DNA from: Afipia massiliensis
GTDB lineage: Bacteria; Pseudomonadota; Alphaproteobacteria; Rhizobiales; Xanthobacteraceae
NCBI RefSeq assembly: GCF_014203115.1
Contig: NZ_JACHIJ010000002.1
Span: forward strand, 434,001-498,000
Direction: 5' to 3'
Length of the DNA stretch: 64,000 bases
This document shows, one piece after another, positions 15,722 to 24,773 of the stretch. Below the pieces are notes generated by a model that was not told where the DNA came from, ran no database searches, and worked only from the letters and a program-made list of their open reading frames with translations. A program made the position numbers and the translations under genes. Position 1 is the stretch's first letter. Every line of letters begins with the position of its first letter.

Positions 15722-17914
15722 TCAGGCCGCCGCGACCCGTTCGCCCGGCGTGCCGAGGTCCATTGCCTTCAAAGGCGTATCGAGAATGGTCACGCCGACA
15801 AAGCCAGACGCGAGCAGCTGGCTTTTCATTACATCGCGCGCGGACGCAGTGATTGCCGGATCGGGGATGATGACGGCATGAGCCTGCGCAGCGATGACAC
15901 TTGCAGGCAGGTCTGTCGCAGTGCCCGCATCCAGCACGACAAAGTCATAAGCCCGCGACAGCGCATCGATCGCGAGGTTGATCCTCGGTAGCTGCAGCAG
16001 CTGGCGCTGAGAGGTTTCGCGCCCCGCACCTACAATATGAACGCCGGACAGGCGATCCTTGGTGATGATTTCGCTGAACGAAGCTGAACCCTGCATCAAC
16101 TCCGTCAGTCCGGGCGACGCCGGGTCGGTGGACACCGCGGCCAGCGTCGGGGACGCCATTGCAAGATCGACCAGCACGACTTTCGAGCTTCGCGACAGCA
16201 GCCGCGCCAGCGTCAGCGCAACCAATGTCACGCTTTCATCCTGATGGGCGCCGATGACTGTGACTTTTCGAGAGGCGTCACCACCCTGACGCAACATCGC
16301 GACCAGACGTTCGATTTCGATGATGCCCGCCGGCATTTGCGGATGCGTATCACGTAAGGGCACCATCGGGGGCCGCACGGCGGCAACCGGGCGCGGCACC
16401 GTCATGCGCAACAGCTCTCCCGTGGCAATGTAACCGCCGGTCAGCATCAGCATCGCCAAGGTCGCTATCAGCACGGTCGGAAGCTTTTTCGGAAAAGCAG
16501 GCGTATTCGACACGATGGCTCGGGAAATGATCCTGCCGTCGGCCGGGACGGCGTCGATGTTCTCGCGGGTGGTCGCCTCGCGATACTTCGCAAGATACGA
16601 TTCCAGCAGGTCGCGCTGCGCCTTCGCCTCGCGCTCGTAGGCCCGCAACTGGACATCCTGACCATTGGTCGATGTCGCCTGACGCTTCAGCTGGTCGAGG
16701 CTTCCGTTGAGGCCGTCGGCTCGAGCGCTGGCGATCCGGGCATCGTTTTCCAGCGAACGGGAAATCTTGCTCGCCTCCTCGCGGATTTGGCGATCGATAT
16801 CAAGTATCTGTGCCTTCAATTCCTTGATGCGCGGGTGTCCACCGAGCAACGTCGATGATTGTTCCGCCAACTGCGCCCGAAGGGTGACGCGCTGCTCCGA
16901 CAGACGGCGCACCAGTTCGGAATTGAGAACTTCGGATGCCTCGATCGGCTTGCCGCTCTGAAGCATTTCGCGGATCAAACGTGATTTCGATTCAGCATCG
17001 GACTTCAGCGCCCGTGCACTGTTGAGCTGGGTGTTCAACTCGCCGAGTTGCTGGTTCGACAGTGTGGTGTTGTTGGTGCCGACGAAGAGATTGGATTTGG
17101 AGCGAAATTCCTCGACCCGCGCCTCGGCATCCGCGACCTTCTTGCGCAGACTCTCGATCTCGACCAGCAGCCACTGCGAGGCGGCCTTCGCCTGATTTTG
17201 CCGCGCCGCCTGCTGAAGCACCAGATAGCCATCGGCGATGGAATTGGTGACACGCGCGGCGAGTTCCGGATCGCGCGACTGAAATTCGATCACCATCACG
17301 CGCGACTTGTCGACAGCAAAGGCTGTCAGCCGGTCGTAGTACGCCTCCAGCACGCGCTCCTCGGGAGTCATCTTGAAAGGATCGCGGCCGAGGCCGAACA
17401 AACCAAGAAGCGTCTTGAGCGGCGAAATGCCACGCAGCACCGGATCAAACTCAGGCAGTTCGGCGAGCTTGTTCGCCTTGATCACTTCGCGAGCAAGATC
17501 GCGCGACAGCAACAACTGAACCTGACTGGTCACTGCTTCGGCATCGAGGCTGCCGCGGTCTTCCGAGCGCTCGCTATTCGGACGCAGGAAGACGTTCTCC
17601 CGTCCGTCAATCAGGATGCGCGCCTCGGACTTGTATCGCGGCGTAATCATGTTGACGGCAAACAGCGACAGCGCGAACGCGAGCGCGGTGGGCACAATAA
17701 TCCACATCCGCTTGCGGACCATCGTTTCCCAGATGGCACGGAGATCGATGTCGCCGAGTTCGGGACTGGCGGCGAGCGCCACAGGCGTAAGCGCAGGCGC
17801 AGGCGTGGGCGTGGGCGTGGGCGTGGCGACGACTGACGCAGAATCCGGCGCGACATCAGCCGTGGCCCGGAACGGCATCTTGCTCATCCAGTCACGCCAC
17901 AACGAAAAACGCAT
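15722..17914 (-). CDS. Polysaccharide co-polymerase (Wzz/GumC-ExoP type) with degenerate tyrosine-kinase domain
   Basis: The 730-residue protein has a Pro/Thr-rich cytosolic start, a membrane helix near residue 70, a long periplasmic coiled-coil region (about 210-440), a second helix near 490 and a C-terminal cytosolic ATPase-like domain. This is the layout of ExoP/GumC, which set polymer length and work with the outer-membrane export protein. The ATPase domain is degenerate: the Walker A position reads GAHQDESVT without GK(S/T). A Walker B/A'-like VVLVDLAMASPTL remains, and the tail lacks a Tyr cluster. It is unlikely to be a working tyrosine kinase. The ATG at 17914 has GGAGAG six bases upstream. 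The gene is divergent from the export lipoprotein gene. Confidence 0.9.
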   Translation of the reverse strand: MRFSLWRDWMSKMPFRATADVAPDSASVVATPTPTPTPAPALTPVALAASPELGDIDLRAIWETMVRKRMWIIVPTALAFALSLFAVNMITPRYKSEARILIDGRENVFLRPNSERSEDRGSLDAEAVTSQVQLLLSRDLAREVIKANKLAELPEFDPVLRGISPLKTLLGLFGLGRDPFKMTPEERVLEAYYDRLTAFAVDKSRVMVIEFQSRDPELAARVTNSIADGYLVLQQAARQNQAKAASQWLLVEIESLRKKVADAEARVEEFRSKSNLFVGTNNTTLSNQQLGELNTQLNSARALKSDAESKSRLIREMLQSGKPIEASEVLNSELVRRLSEQRVTLRAQLAEQSSTLLGGHPRIKELKAQILDIDRQIREEASKISRSLENDARIASARADGLNGSLDQLKRQATSTNGQDVQLRAYEREAKAQRDLLESYLAKYREATTRENIDAVPADGRIISRAIVSNTPAFPKKLPTVLIATLAMLMLTGGYIATGELLRMTVPRPVAAVRPPMVPLRDTHPQMPAGIIEIERLVAMLRQGGDASRKVTVIGAHQDESVTLVALTLARLLSRSSKVVLVDLAMASPTLAAVSTDPASPGLTELMQGSASFSEIITKDRLSGVHIVGAGRETSQRQLLQLPRINLAIDALSRAYDFVVLDAGTATDLPASVIAAQAHAVIIPDPAITASARDVMKSQLLASGFVGVTILDTPLKAMDLGTPGERVAAA
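17783..17826. repeat. Six-base microrepeat in the co-polymerase gene
   Basis: Imperfect tandem GGCGTG/GGCGCA units encode the PTPTPTPTPAPALTP stretch near the N-terminus of the co-polymerase. The array is in frame, so changes in unit number would lengthen or shorten the Pro-rich linker by two residues without a frameshift. Confidence 0.75.
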
Positions 17915-18109
17915 CGAACACTCTCCACCGAACGCTACTGCACTGAATCGAATGCCGGTCTTCTCCGGCGCGATTACAGTCTATTAAGGTTGCTGCCGGG
18001 TTAATCGCAGCGCTCGCGACCTTGCTTTTGGCTGCAATGCAGCACGCGCGTTACGCTTTATTAACCATGAAAGTCCTTAATCAGAATCTATACTTACTTG
18101 GATTTTCCC

Positions 18110-18766
18110 ATGCAGCGCAGCCGCGCGCGCCTCGCCTGTCTTCTCCTTGCGCTCGTGGTGTCGGGCTGCATGCGGACGGCTGCGCCGGTGGCGGTTATCG
18201 ACAACGGCAGCCTTGATGCGGTTGCCTATGGTCCGGTCCAGCCCATACGTGCCGTGAGTGTCGCAACAACGCCGGCCCCGCCTGTCTACAGCTATGCCGC
18301 TCGCGATGAACCCTATCGCCTCGACGCCGGTGATCGGCTGCGCATCGTCGTCTACGGTCAGGAAGGCCTTACCAACACATACGCCGTTGATGCAGGCGGC
18401 TCGATCACGATGCCGCTGATCGGCGCGGTTCGGGCTCGGGGGCTGACGCCGAACGGACTCGCCGCCGCAGTCACGTCCCGCTTGAAGAACGGCTATCTGC
18501 GCGAACCATATGTCGCGGTGGAGGTTGAAACGTACCGGCCATTCTTCATTTTGGGTGAAGTCGCCGCGCCCGGCCAATATCCGTATGTCCCGAACATGAC
18601 GATTGAGAGCGCAGTCGCCATTGCGGGCGGCTTCACGCCGCGCGCCTTGCGAAGCAGCATCAAATTAACCCGGATGGGCGAAGCTGGTACCGCTCAGGCT
18701 GTCGTACCGCCTGGTACGCTCCTGAAACCCGGGGACACGGTCGTTGTCGCCGAACGCTGGTTCTGA
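18110..18766 (+). CDS. Outer-membrane polysaccharide export lipoprotein (Wza/OtnA type)
   Basis: The product of about 218 residues starts with a lipoprotein signal peptide ending in the lipobox VVSGC, followed by a short linker and the polysaccharide export domain (YRLDAGDRLRIVVYGQEGLTNTYAVDAGG...). The soluble SLBB-like repeat (FFILGEVAAPGQYPYVPNMTIE) follows. It should form the outer-membrane channel in the exopolysaccharide export complex with the divergently encoded co-polymerase. A TTG at 18098 would add four residues; ATG 18110 gives a standard signal peptide. The gene is shorter than Wza (379) and lacks its C-terminal alpha-barrel helix segment, like ExoF/OpsX-type short exporters. Confidence 0.88.
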   Translation: MQRSRARLACLLLALVVSGCMRTAAPVAVIDNGSLDAVAYGPVQPIRAVSVATTPAPPVYSYAARDEPYRLDAGDRLRIVVYGQEGLTNTYAVDAGGSITMPLIGAVRARGLTPNGLAAAVTSRLKNGYLREPYVAVEVETYRPFFILGEVAAPGQYPYVPNMTIESAVAIAGGFTPRALRSSIKLTRMGEAGTAQAVVPPGTLLKPGDTVVVAERWF

Positions 18767-18768
18767 CG

Positions 18769-19902
18769 ATGCCTGACACGCCCGATTCCCCGCTGCGCAT
18801 TCTGCACGCCGTCCGTGCGCCGGTTGGTGGGATTTTCCGTCACATTCTGGATCTTGCCGTCGGGCAAGCCGAGCGCGGGCATGCAGTCGGCATACTGGCT
18901 GACAGCCTCACCGGCGGCGAGCGCGCAGACGCCGCACTGAAAGAGATCGGCCCCAAGCTCAAGCTCGGCGTCTATCGCCTTGCGATCCGCCGCGAGCCCC
19001 ATCCCATCGATAGCGTGACGTCCTTGCATTTCCTTCGGCTTGCCCGATCGCTCAAGCTGGATGTGCTGCACGGGCATGGCGCGAAGGCCGGTGCCTTCGT
19101 GCGCTTGAAGGGCAAATCGAAGAAGGCGATCCGGGTCTACACCCCGCACGGCGGGTCCCTGCACTATCCACCGGCTACGCTCAAGGGCGGCGTCTATGCG
19201 CGGATGGAGCGCGCGCTGATGAACCGGACCGAACTGTTTCTGTTCGAAAGCGCGTTTGCGCGCGACACCTATCAGCGCGTGATCGGCAAGCCCGCAGGCC
19301 TGATCCGCTGCGTGTTCAACGGCGTGACCGCATCCGAATTCGATCCGGTCCCGGTTTCGGAGGACGCGACCGATCTCGTCTATGTCGGTGAATTCCGCGA
19401 GATCAAGGGCGCGGATTTGCTGATTGAGGCCGTTGCCCGGCTTCGGGCCGACGGCAAACCCATCACACTGACACTCGCCGGCGACGGCGAAGAGACCGAG
19501 GCCCTCAGGGCGCTCGTCAGCCGCCTGAATGTCAGCGACGCCGTACGGTTCATCGGCCATGTGAGGGCTCGCTTCGGTTTCTCCAAGGGCAAGCTGCTAG
19601 TTGTCCCCTCGCGCGGCGACTCGATGCCTTACGTCGTTATCGAGGCCGCAGCCGCCGGCATCCCAATGATCGCCGCCAGCGTCGGCGGTATTCCGGAGAT
19701 CCTCGGTCCTCACACCGGCGGACTCTTCGTGGCCAACAGCATCGGCGCGATGGCCGATTCGATCGAGAGCGCATTGGCGAACATGGATGCGACCCGCGAA
19801 CGCGCCCGGAACCTGCGGGAACGCATCTTTGTTCACTTCTCCCAGAAGGCGATGGTCGACGGAGTGCTCAACGGCTACCGCGACGCGTTCAACGCGCGTT
19901 AA
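18769..19902 (+). CDS. Glycosyltransferase family 4
   Basis: The 377-residue product has the GT-B layout. The N-terminal half includes GGIFRHILDLAVGQAERGHAVGILAD and LHGHGAKAGAF, and the C-terminal half has the donor-binding LVYVGEFREIKGADLLIEAV and the E-x7-E-type region PYVVIEAAAAGIPMIAASVGGIPEILG. It should add a sugar from an activated donor to the lipid-linked exopolysaccharide unit in the cytosol; donor and linkage cannot be read from the sequence. Its start codon lies two bases after the stop of the export lipoprotein gene, so the two are almost certainly one operon. Confidence 0.9.
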   Translation: MPDTPDSPLRILHAVRAPVGGIFRHILDLAVGQAERGHAVGILADSLTGGERADAALKEIGPKLKLGVYRLAIRREPHPIDSVTSLHFLRLARSLKLDVLHGHGAKAGAFVRLKGKSKKAIRVYTPHGGSLHYPPATLKGGVYARMERALMNRTELFLFESAFARDTYQRVIGKPAGLIRCVFNGVTASEFDPVPVSEDATDLVYVGEFREIKGADLLIEAVARLRADGKPITLTLAGDGEETEALRALVSRLNVSDAVRFIGHVRARFGFSKGKLLVVPSRGDSMPYVVIEAAAAGIPMIAASVGGIPEILGPHTGGLFVANSIGAMADSIESALANMDATRERARNLRERIFVHFSQKAMVDGVLNGYRDAFNAR

Positions 19903-19951
19903 CCTATCTTTATTGAGATAACTAATTCTTCCGATTTGTTGGCTACGCAAG

Positions 19952-19982
19952 AGGCTGGGAACCTTTGGTTCCTCCTGGCCTG
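19952..19982 (+). other. Hairpin in the leader of the priming transferase gene
   Basis: GGAACC and GGTTCC pair perfectly around TTT, with further imperfect pairing outside (AGGC...GCCT). It lies about 40 bp before the GTG start of the next gene. There is no T run, so its role (weak attenuation, protein binding or none) is open. Confidence 0.35.
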
Positions 19983-20017
19983 TCGCTACATGACGGCATA
20001 GCAACGGAAATTTTGCC

Positions 20018-21568
20018 GTGGAACCGATCGACGTCCGAACAATGATGAACGCTGCGGCGGGCGCAGCCACGATAAGCGCTGCCGATGGCGCGCCTCGGCA
20101 GGAACGCCGCAAACGACTGTCGCCAGCCGCCCTCGCGGTGACCAATGAGAAGGTCAGCAAGGCCTACTCGACCGTCGTCATCAGCGGTGTCGTCAGAATC
20201 CTGGATTTTCTGCTGCTGAGCGCTGTCGGGCTCGGATTGTATCTGTGGTACGTGATGCCCGGCACGAGTTTCTCATGGCAGTATACCGCAGCCGTGTTCG
20301 GCGTTGCCGCATGCGCGGTGATCAGCTTTCAGGCCGCTGAAATCTACGACGTACAAGTTTTTCGCGGACAGCTTCGCCAGATGACGCGCATGGTATCGTC
20401 ATGGGCGCTCGTTTTCCTGCTGTTCATCGGCGCATCGTTTTTCGCAAAACTCGGCGGCACGATCTCCCGTGTCTGGCTCTCGGCGTTTTTCTTTGTCGGA
20501 CTATCCGCACTGTTCGCGGAACGGTTTGTGCTGCGCGCGCTGGTTCGCCGCTGGGCACGCGAAGGACGCCTCGATCGGCGGACGATCATCGTCGGCTCCG
20601 ACGAGAACGGTGAAAATCTGATCCGCGCGCTCAAGGCGCAGGACGATTCCGATATTCAAATTCTCGGCGTGTTCGACGACCGCAACGATTCTCGCGCGCT
20701 GGACACCTGCGCCGGTCAGCCGAAGCTCGGAAAAATAGACGACATCGTTGAATTCGCGCGCCGCACCCGGATCGATCTGGTGCTGTTTGCGCTGCCTATT
20801 TCGGCCGAAACCCGCATTCTGGAAATGCTGAAGAAGCTGTGGGTACTGCCCGTCGATATCCGGCTGTCGGCGCACACCAACAAGCTGCGCTTCCGTCCGC
20901 GCTCCTACTCGTATCTCGGCAAGGTCCCGACCCTCGACGTGTTCGAACAACCGATCACCGACTGGGACATGGTCTTGAAGTCGGCGTTCGATCGCGTCGT
21001 CGGCGCGATCATCCTCGTCCTGCTTGCGCCGGTCATGGCGCTCGTCGCGCTGGCGATTAAACTCGACAGCCCGGGTCCGGTGCTGTTCCTCCAGAAGCGC
21101 TACGGCTTCAACAACGAACGTATCGATGTTTTCAAGTTTCGCTCGCTGTTTCACGATCAGGCCGACCCACTGGCCTCGAAGGTCGTGACCAAGGGAGACA
21201 CGCGTGTCACCCGGGTCGGCCGCTTCATTCGCAAGACCAGTCTCGACGAGTTGCCGCAGTTGTTCAACGTCGTCTTCAAAGGCAATCTCTCGCTGGTCGG
21301 TCCGCGCCCGCATGCGGTGCAGGGCAAGCTGCAGAGCCGCCTGTTCGACGAGGCCGTCGACGGCTACTTCGCACGCCATCGCGTCAAACCCGGAATCACC
21401 GGCTGGGCGCAGATCAACGGATGGCGCGGCGAGGTCGATACCGACGAAAAGATCCAGAAACGTGTCGAGTTCGATCTTTACTACATCGAGAACTGGTCGG
21501 TCCTGTTCGACCTCTACATCCTCTTCAAGACGCCGTTCGCACTCATCAAGGGTGAGAACGCCTACTGA
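20018..21568 (+). CDS. Undecaprenyl-phosphate sugar phosphotransferase (WcaJ/ExoY-type priming enzyme)
   Basis: The 516-residue product has four N-terminal membrane helices, a nucleotide-sugar-binding CoA-like region ([18 protein letters not shown]), a fifth membrane segment near residue 330 and the C-terminal bacterial sugar transferase domain. The catalytic landmarks [41 protein letters not shown] and [17 protein letters not shown] are all present. It should transfer glucose-1-phosphate (or a related sugar phosphate) from a UDP-sugar to undecaprenyl phosphate as the first step of exopolysaccharide synthesis. The GTG start at 20018 has GGAAA eight bases upstream. Confidence 0.93.
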   Translation: MEPIDVRTMMNAAAGAATISAADGAPRQERRKRLSPAALAVTNEKVSKAYSTVVISGVVRILDFLLLSAVGLGLYLWYVMPGTSFSWQYTAAVFGVAACAVISFQAAEIYDVQVFRGQLRQMTRMVSSWALVFLLFIGASFFAKLGGTISRVWLSAFFFVGLSALFAERFVLRALVRRWAREGRLDRRTIIVGSDENGENLIRALKAQDDSDIQILGVFDDRNDSRALDTCAGQPKLGKIDDIVEFARRTRIDLVLFALPISAETRILEMLKKLWVLPVDIRLSAHTNKLRFRPRSYSYLGKVPTLDVFEQPITDWDMVLKSAFDRVVGAIILVLLAPVMALVALAIKLDSPGPVLFLQKRYGFNNERIDVFKFRSLFHDQADPLASKVVTKGDTRVTRVGRFIRKTSLDELPQLFNVVFKGNLSLVGPRPHAVQGKLQSRLFDEAVDGYFARHRVKPGITGWAQINGWRGEVDTDEKIQKRVEFDLYYIENWSVLFDLYILFKTPFALIKGENAY

Positions 21569-21658
21569 GCAGGATGCTGGAAGCGCGAAGCGCTTTCTGG
21601 CGTCGTGCTCAAATCACTGACCTGACGCGCAGAAGGCGCGAAGAGGATTCCGGTTCGC

Positions 21659-22915
21659 ATGGCTTCACTTGCCGCGACAAACTACGTTCTCCCGGCCACC
21701 GTGACGCCGCCCCGCATCGCGGCGATCCAGCGTGCGTTGATGTGGGCCGTCGGCGTCGGTGGAGCGATCGTTTTCATCGAACCAAGTCCTTATGAACTCG
21801 TCACGCTGGCGTCGGTCATTTTCTTCTTTGCCACCGGCTTGCGGATGCGCCCGGTCTTCATTCCGCTTTTGATCCTTCTGTTCCTTCTCAACATGGGCTA
21901 TACGATCTGCTCCATCTACTTGCTGGACAAAAAGGAAGTTCTGAACTGGATTCTCACGTCCTGGTATCTCGCCATCACAGCCCTGTTCTTTGCGATGGTT
22001 CTGTCCGAGGACACCGCCGACAGGCTTGAGTCCCTTCGCCGCGGCCTGATCCTTGGGGCCCTGATCGCGTCCCTCGCCGGCATCGCCGGATACTTCCACC
22101 TCGCGGGGAGCGGCGGCTACGATCTCTTCACGCTGTACAGCCGTGCGCGCGGGACGTTCAAGGACCCCAACGTGCTGGGCGCCTACCTGATCCTGCCGGC
22201 GCTTTTCCTGCTGCAAACAGTCGTAACGCAGTCCTTCTGGAAATCATTCCGCAGCGCGATTGGGCTGGGAATTGTCAGTCTCGCCGTGCTGCTCGCCTTC
22301 TCGCGCGCGTCCTGGGGCCAGTTGGTGGCTTGCTCGGGCTTCATGCTGATCCTGATGTATCTCACCACGCCTTCGCAGGCTCAGCGCACCCGCATCGTGA
22401 CCGTTGCGATCGCGGCGGCTATCTGCGCGGCATTGCTTCTCGTCCTGTTGCTGTCGTTCGACTCTGTCAGCGGCCTTTTCAAGGAACGCGCCAGCTTTAG
22501 TCAAACCTACGACAGCGGCCGCTTCGGACGTTTCGGGCGCCACGCGCTCGGCTTCCAGATGGCCCTCGAACTTCCGCTCGGGATCGGCCCGCTTCAATTC
22601 TCGAATTTCTTTCCCGAGGACACCCACAACTCTTTCCTGAATGCGTTCATGTCGGGTGGCTGGATCGCAGGGGTCTGCTTTCCCGCGCTCGTGTTCATCA
22701 CCGTGATCATGGGTTTCAAGCTGGTCTTCGTGCGCGTGCCTTGGCAGCGGACATATCTCGCGATCTTTTCAGCCTTCTTTGGCACCGTCTGCGAAGCCTT
22801 CGTCATCGATATCGACCATTGGCGCCATTTCTGGATGATGCTGGGTATCATGTGGGCGATGTTCGCGGCGGCTCATGCCTATACGTATCGCGCACGAACA
22901 TCGGACGCCCTGTGA
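21659..22915 (+). CDS. Wzy/O-antigen ligase-family membrane protein
   Basis: The 418-residue product has about 11 membrane helices with a large periplasmic loop near residues 280-325 that contains ERASFSQTYDSGRFGR and, after it, the ligase-type motif THNSFLNAFMSGGW. By position after the priming enzyme it is best read as the exopolysaccharide polymerase. The Wzy and WaaL families cannot be told apart reliably by sequence. AGAGGA precedes the ATG at 21659. A Wzx flippase, needed for such a pathway, is not visible in the window. Confidence 0.85.
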   Translation: MASLAATNYVLPATVTPPRIAAIQRALMWAVGVGGAIVFIEPSPYELVTLASVIFFFATGLRMRPVFIPLLILLFLLNMGYTICSIYLLDKKEVLNWILTSWYLAITALFFAMVLSEDTADRLESLRRGLILGALIASLAGIAGYFHLAGSGGYDLFTLYSRARGTFKDPNVLGAYLILPALFLLQTVVTQSFWKSFRSAIGLGIVSLAVLLAFSRASWGQLVACSGFMLILMYLTTPSQAQRTRIVTVAIAAAICAALLLVLLLSFDSVSGLFKERASFSQTYDSGRFGRFGRHALGFQMALELPLGIGPLQFSNFFPEDTHNSFLNAFMSGGWIAGVCFPALVFITVIMGFKLVFVRVPWQRTYLAIFSAFFGTVCEAFVIDIDHWRHFWMMLGIMWAMFAAAHAYTYRARTSDAL

Positions 22916-22990
22916 TCTGAAAAAAATCCGCGCCTGTTCCACAAAATGTTCCGTATGAACGGCTGTTCACGCAACATCGTGTTTCTAGGC

Positions 22991-23015
22991 GGAACAGAGC
23001 TGGTCGCTCCTCGTT
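22991..23015 (+). promoter_or_regulatory. EcfG-type general stress promoter
   Basis: GGAAC at 22991-22995 and CGTT at 23012-23015 are separated by 16 bp, a full match to the alphaproteobacterial EcfG consensus GGAAC-N16/17-CGTT. It lies 31 bp before the DUF1236 start codon with the Shine-Dalgarno GAGGAGG in between, so the 5' leader should be short. This predicts control by the PhyR-NepR-EcfG stress cascade. Confidence 0.7.
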
Positions 23016-23046
23016 AAAGCCCCGGGCAGATAACGAGGAGGATGAC

Positions 23047-23748
23047 ATGAAGACCAAGCTTTTGATGACCGTCGCGACGGCCGCCCTGATCGGCAGCGCG
23101 GGGTTGGCCTCGGCGCAGGCGCCGACCAATGCGCCGAACGCTCCTGCCACATCGCAGCCCGCACCGTCCGCAGGCGCACCTGCTGAAAGGGCTGCGCCGA
23201 TGAATCGCGAAGCACCGGCCGACGAGATGAAGGGTCAGCGCGCGCAAGACAAGGACGGAATGAAGTCGAAGGGCGCGGAAACGACCCGCGATCCGAAGGG
23301 AGGCAAGGCAGCGTCCGAGACGAACATGGACAAGTCGAAGGACGGCATGAAAGCCGACCGGAAGAACGCCGCGGAAAAGGACGGCATGAAGGCCGACCGG
23401 AAGGACGCCGCGGAGAAGGACGGCATGAAGGCCGACCAGAAGAATGCCGGCGAAGGCAAGGCCGGCGCAACGACAGGACAGGCCGGCGCCGGCGCGAAGC
23501 TGTCAACCGAACAGCGCACGACGATCCGCACGTCGATTACCAAGCAGAACATCAAGCCTGTGACGAATGTCAATTTCTCGATCTCGGTCGGCACGCGGGT
23601 TCCGCGGACGGTCTCCTTCTACCCGCTTCCTGCTGAGGTCATCACGATCTATCCCGCCTGGCGCGGATACGAGTTCTTCCTCGTCAACGACGAAATCATC
23701 GTCGTGAATCCGCGTACGCTTGAAATCGTTGCCGTGCTCGAAGCGTAA
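23047..23748 (+). CDS. Secreted DUF1236 protein with charged repeats
   Basis: The 233-residue product has a signal peptide ending near ASAQA (residue 24), an Ala/Pro-rich linker, a highly charged Lys/Asp/Met-rich middle part and a C-terminal DUF1236 domain (from about residue 155, ending VNPRTLEIVAVLEA). The middle contains three tandem copies of a 13-residue unit like KDGMKADRKNAAE. DUF1236 proteins are small periplasmic proteins of Rhizobiales with unknown role, often linked to stress. The start is supported by GAGGAGG and the EcfG promoter upstream. A strong terminator follows, so it is probably transcribed alone. Confidence 0.88.
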   Translation: MKTKLLMTVATAALIGSAGLASAQAPTNAPNAPATSQPAPSAGAPAERAAPMNREAPADEMKGQRAQDKDGMKSKGAETTRDPKGGKAASETNMDKSKDGMKADRKNAAEKDGMKADRKDAAEKDGMKADQKNAGEGKAGATTGQAGAGAKLSTEQRTTIRTSITKQNIKPVTNVNFSISVGTRVPRTVSFYPLPAEVITIYPAWRGYEFFLVNDEIIVVNPRTLEIVAVLEA

Positions 23749-23770
23749 GCTGAACAGAACACACGACAAC

Positions 23771-23803
23771 AAAAAGGCCGGTCTCATCGACCGGCCTTTT
23801 TTT
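23771..23803 (+). terminator. Rho-independent terminator
   Basis: GGCCGGT and ACCGGCC arms with flanking A and T runs (seven T) form a canonical terminator 22 bp after the DUF1236 gene. Because of the A run on the left side it may also serve the convergent gene at 23835-24596. Confidence 0.85.
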
Positions 23804-23834
23804 CACGACCGCATGAGATACGGCCACCGGAGAT

Positions 23835-24596
23835 TCAGCGCAGCCTTCCGCGCGCGACGTCGTAGGTCCAGGAGCGGCGCCCGCTGCTGAAGACCACCCG
23901 TCTGAACTGCAAGGCCCTGGCCTGCTCCGGAATCTTCGCTGTCTCGACCAATTGCATGGCCATCTGCCGAGTCATCTGCGGCGACACAAAGCGGACCGTG
24001 CTGTTTCCGCGGCCTGAAGCGACGACCTTCATTCCGTCATCCCGCATCCGCTGCCCCATCTCGTGGGCATAAAGTTCACGGTTGGCGACGGCGGCAATCT
24101 GAACGGATGGCTGAAGAATTGCGTATTGGATCATGCGCATGGCATTGGCCATATCAAGCGCCGGCGCATTTGCCGGATCTGCAGCGGCGGCCATTTGAAG
24201 GCGCAATTCCATGCTCCGGAATGTCGATAGCGATACCGGCGTCTTATTCCTGCTTCGCCTTAAGTTTTCATAACTCGTTTTCAACGCCGTCGCTTCTGCA
24301 AGCAGCGCGTCAAGGGCGGCCTTGTTATCGGCAGCTTTTTGCTCCGCCTGGGATAACGGAACTGGTGCTGGAGCGGACGTCGCCTCTGCCGGCTGGACCG
24401 GCGCGGCATTGATCGGCTCAGACTTCGACGGAATCGCGCCTGTGGCCTGAGTAGCCGCGTCCTGTTTGTCGGTTTGCGCGGTTTGTGCGCCGGGCGGCAG
24501 CGTCGTCGTTTGGTCCAAGGCGAGCCCGCCGGAAACCATGGTGAGCGAGATCAGCGATAAAGCAATGCTCTTGCGTCGCAACACGTTCGCACCCAA
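23835..24596 (-). CDS. Secreted or anchored protein of unknown function
   Basis: About 253 residues. A hydrophobic segment (IALSLISLTMVSGGLAL, residues 11-27) acts as a signal or anchor, followed by a Thr/Gln/Ala-rich linker, a helical stretch near residues 85-115 and a C-terminal globular part of about 130 residues ending WTYDVARGRLR. The start codon is TTG at 24596; GTG at 24584 is also possible and neither has a clear Shine-Dalgarno. I do not recognise a family. It is convergent with the DUF1236 gene. Confidence 0.6.
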   Translation of the reverse strand: MGANVLRRKSIALSLISLTMVSGGLALDQTTTLPPGAQTAQTDKQDAATQATGAIPSKSEPINAAPVQPAEATSAPAPVPLSQAEQKAADNKAALDALLAEATALKTSYENLRRSRNKTPVSLSTFRSMELRLQMAAAADPANAPALDMANAMRMIQYAILQPSVQIAAVANRELYAHEMGQRMRDDGMKVVASGRGNSTVRFVSPQMTRQMAMQLVETAKIPEQARALQFRRVVFSSGRRSWTYDVARGRLR

Positions 24597-24773
24597 TCGT
24601 TTGGGATCGATGCCAAATATTGATCGACACCTTGCAACGCATCAAGCGGAGTTTTGTTCGGGCAGGCGTGAAATATTTTGCGTTTATGCGCCCTCGATGA
24701 AAGAGGCCCGGCGACCTTTCGGTAGCCGGGCCAGTCTAAGACGCAAGTCAGGGAGACCAACGCCGCAGTGCGC

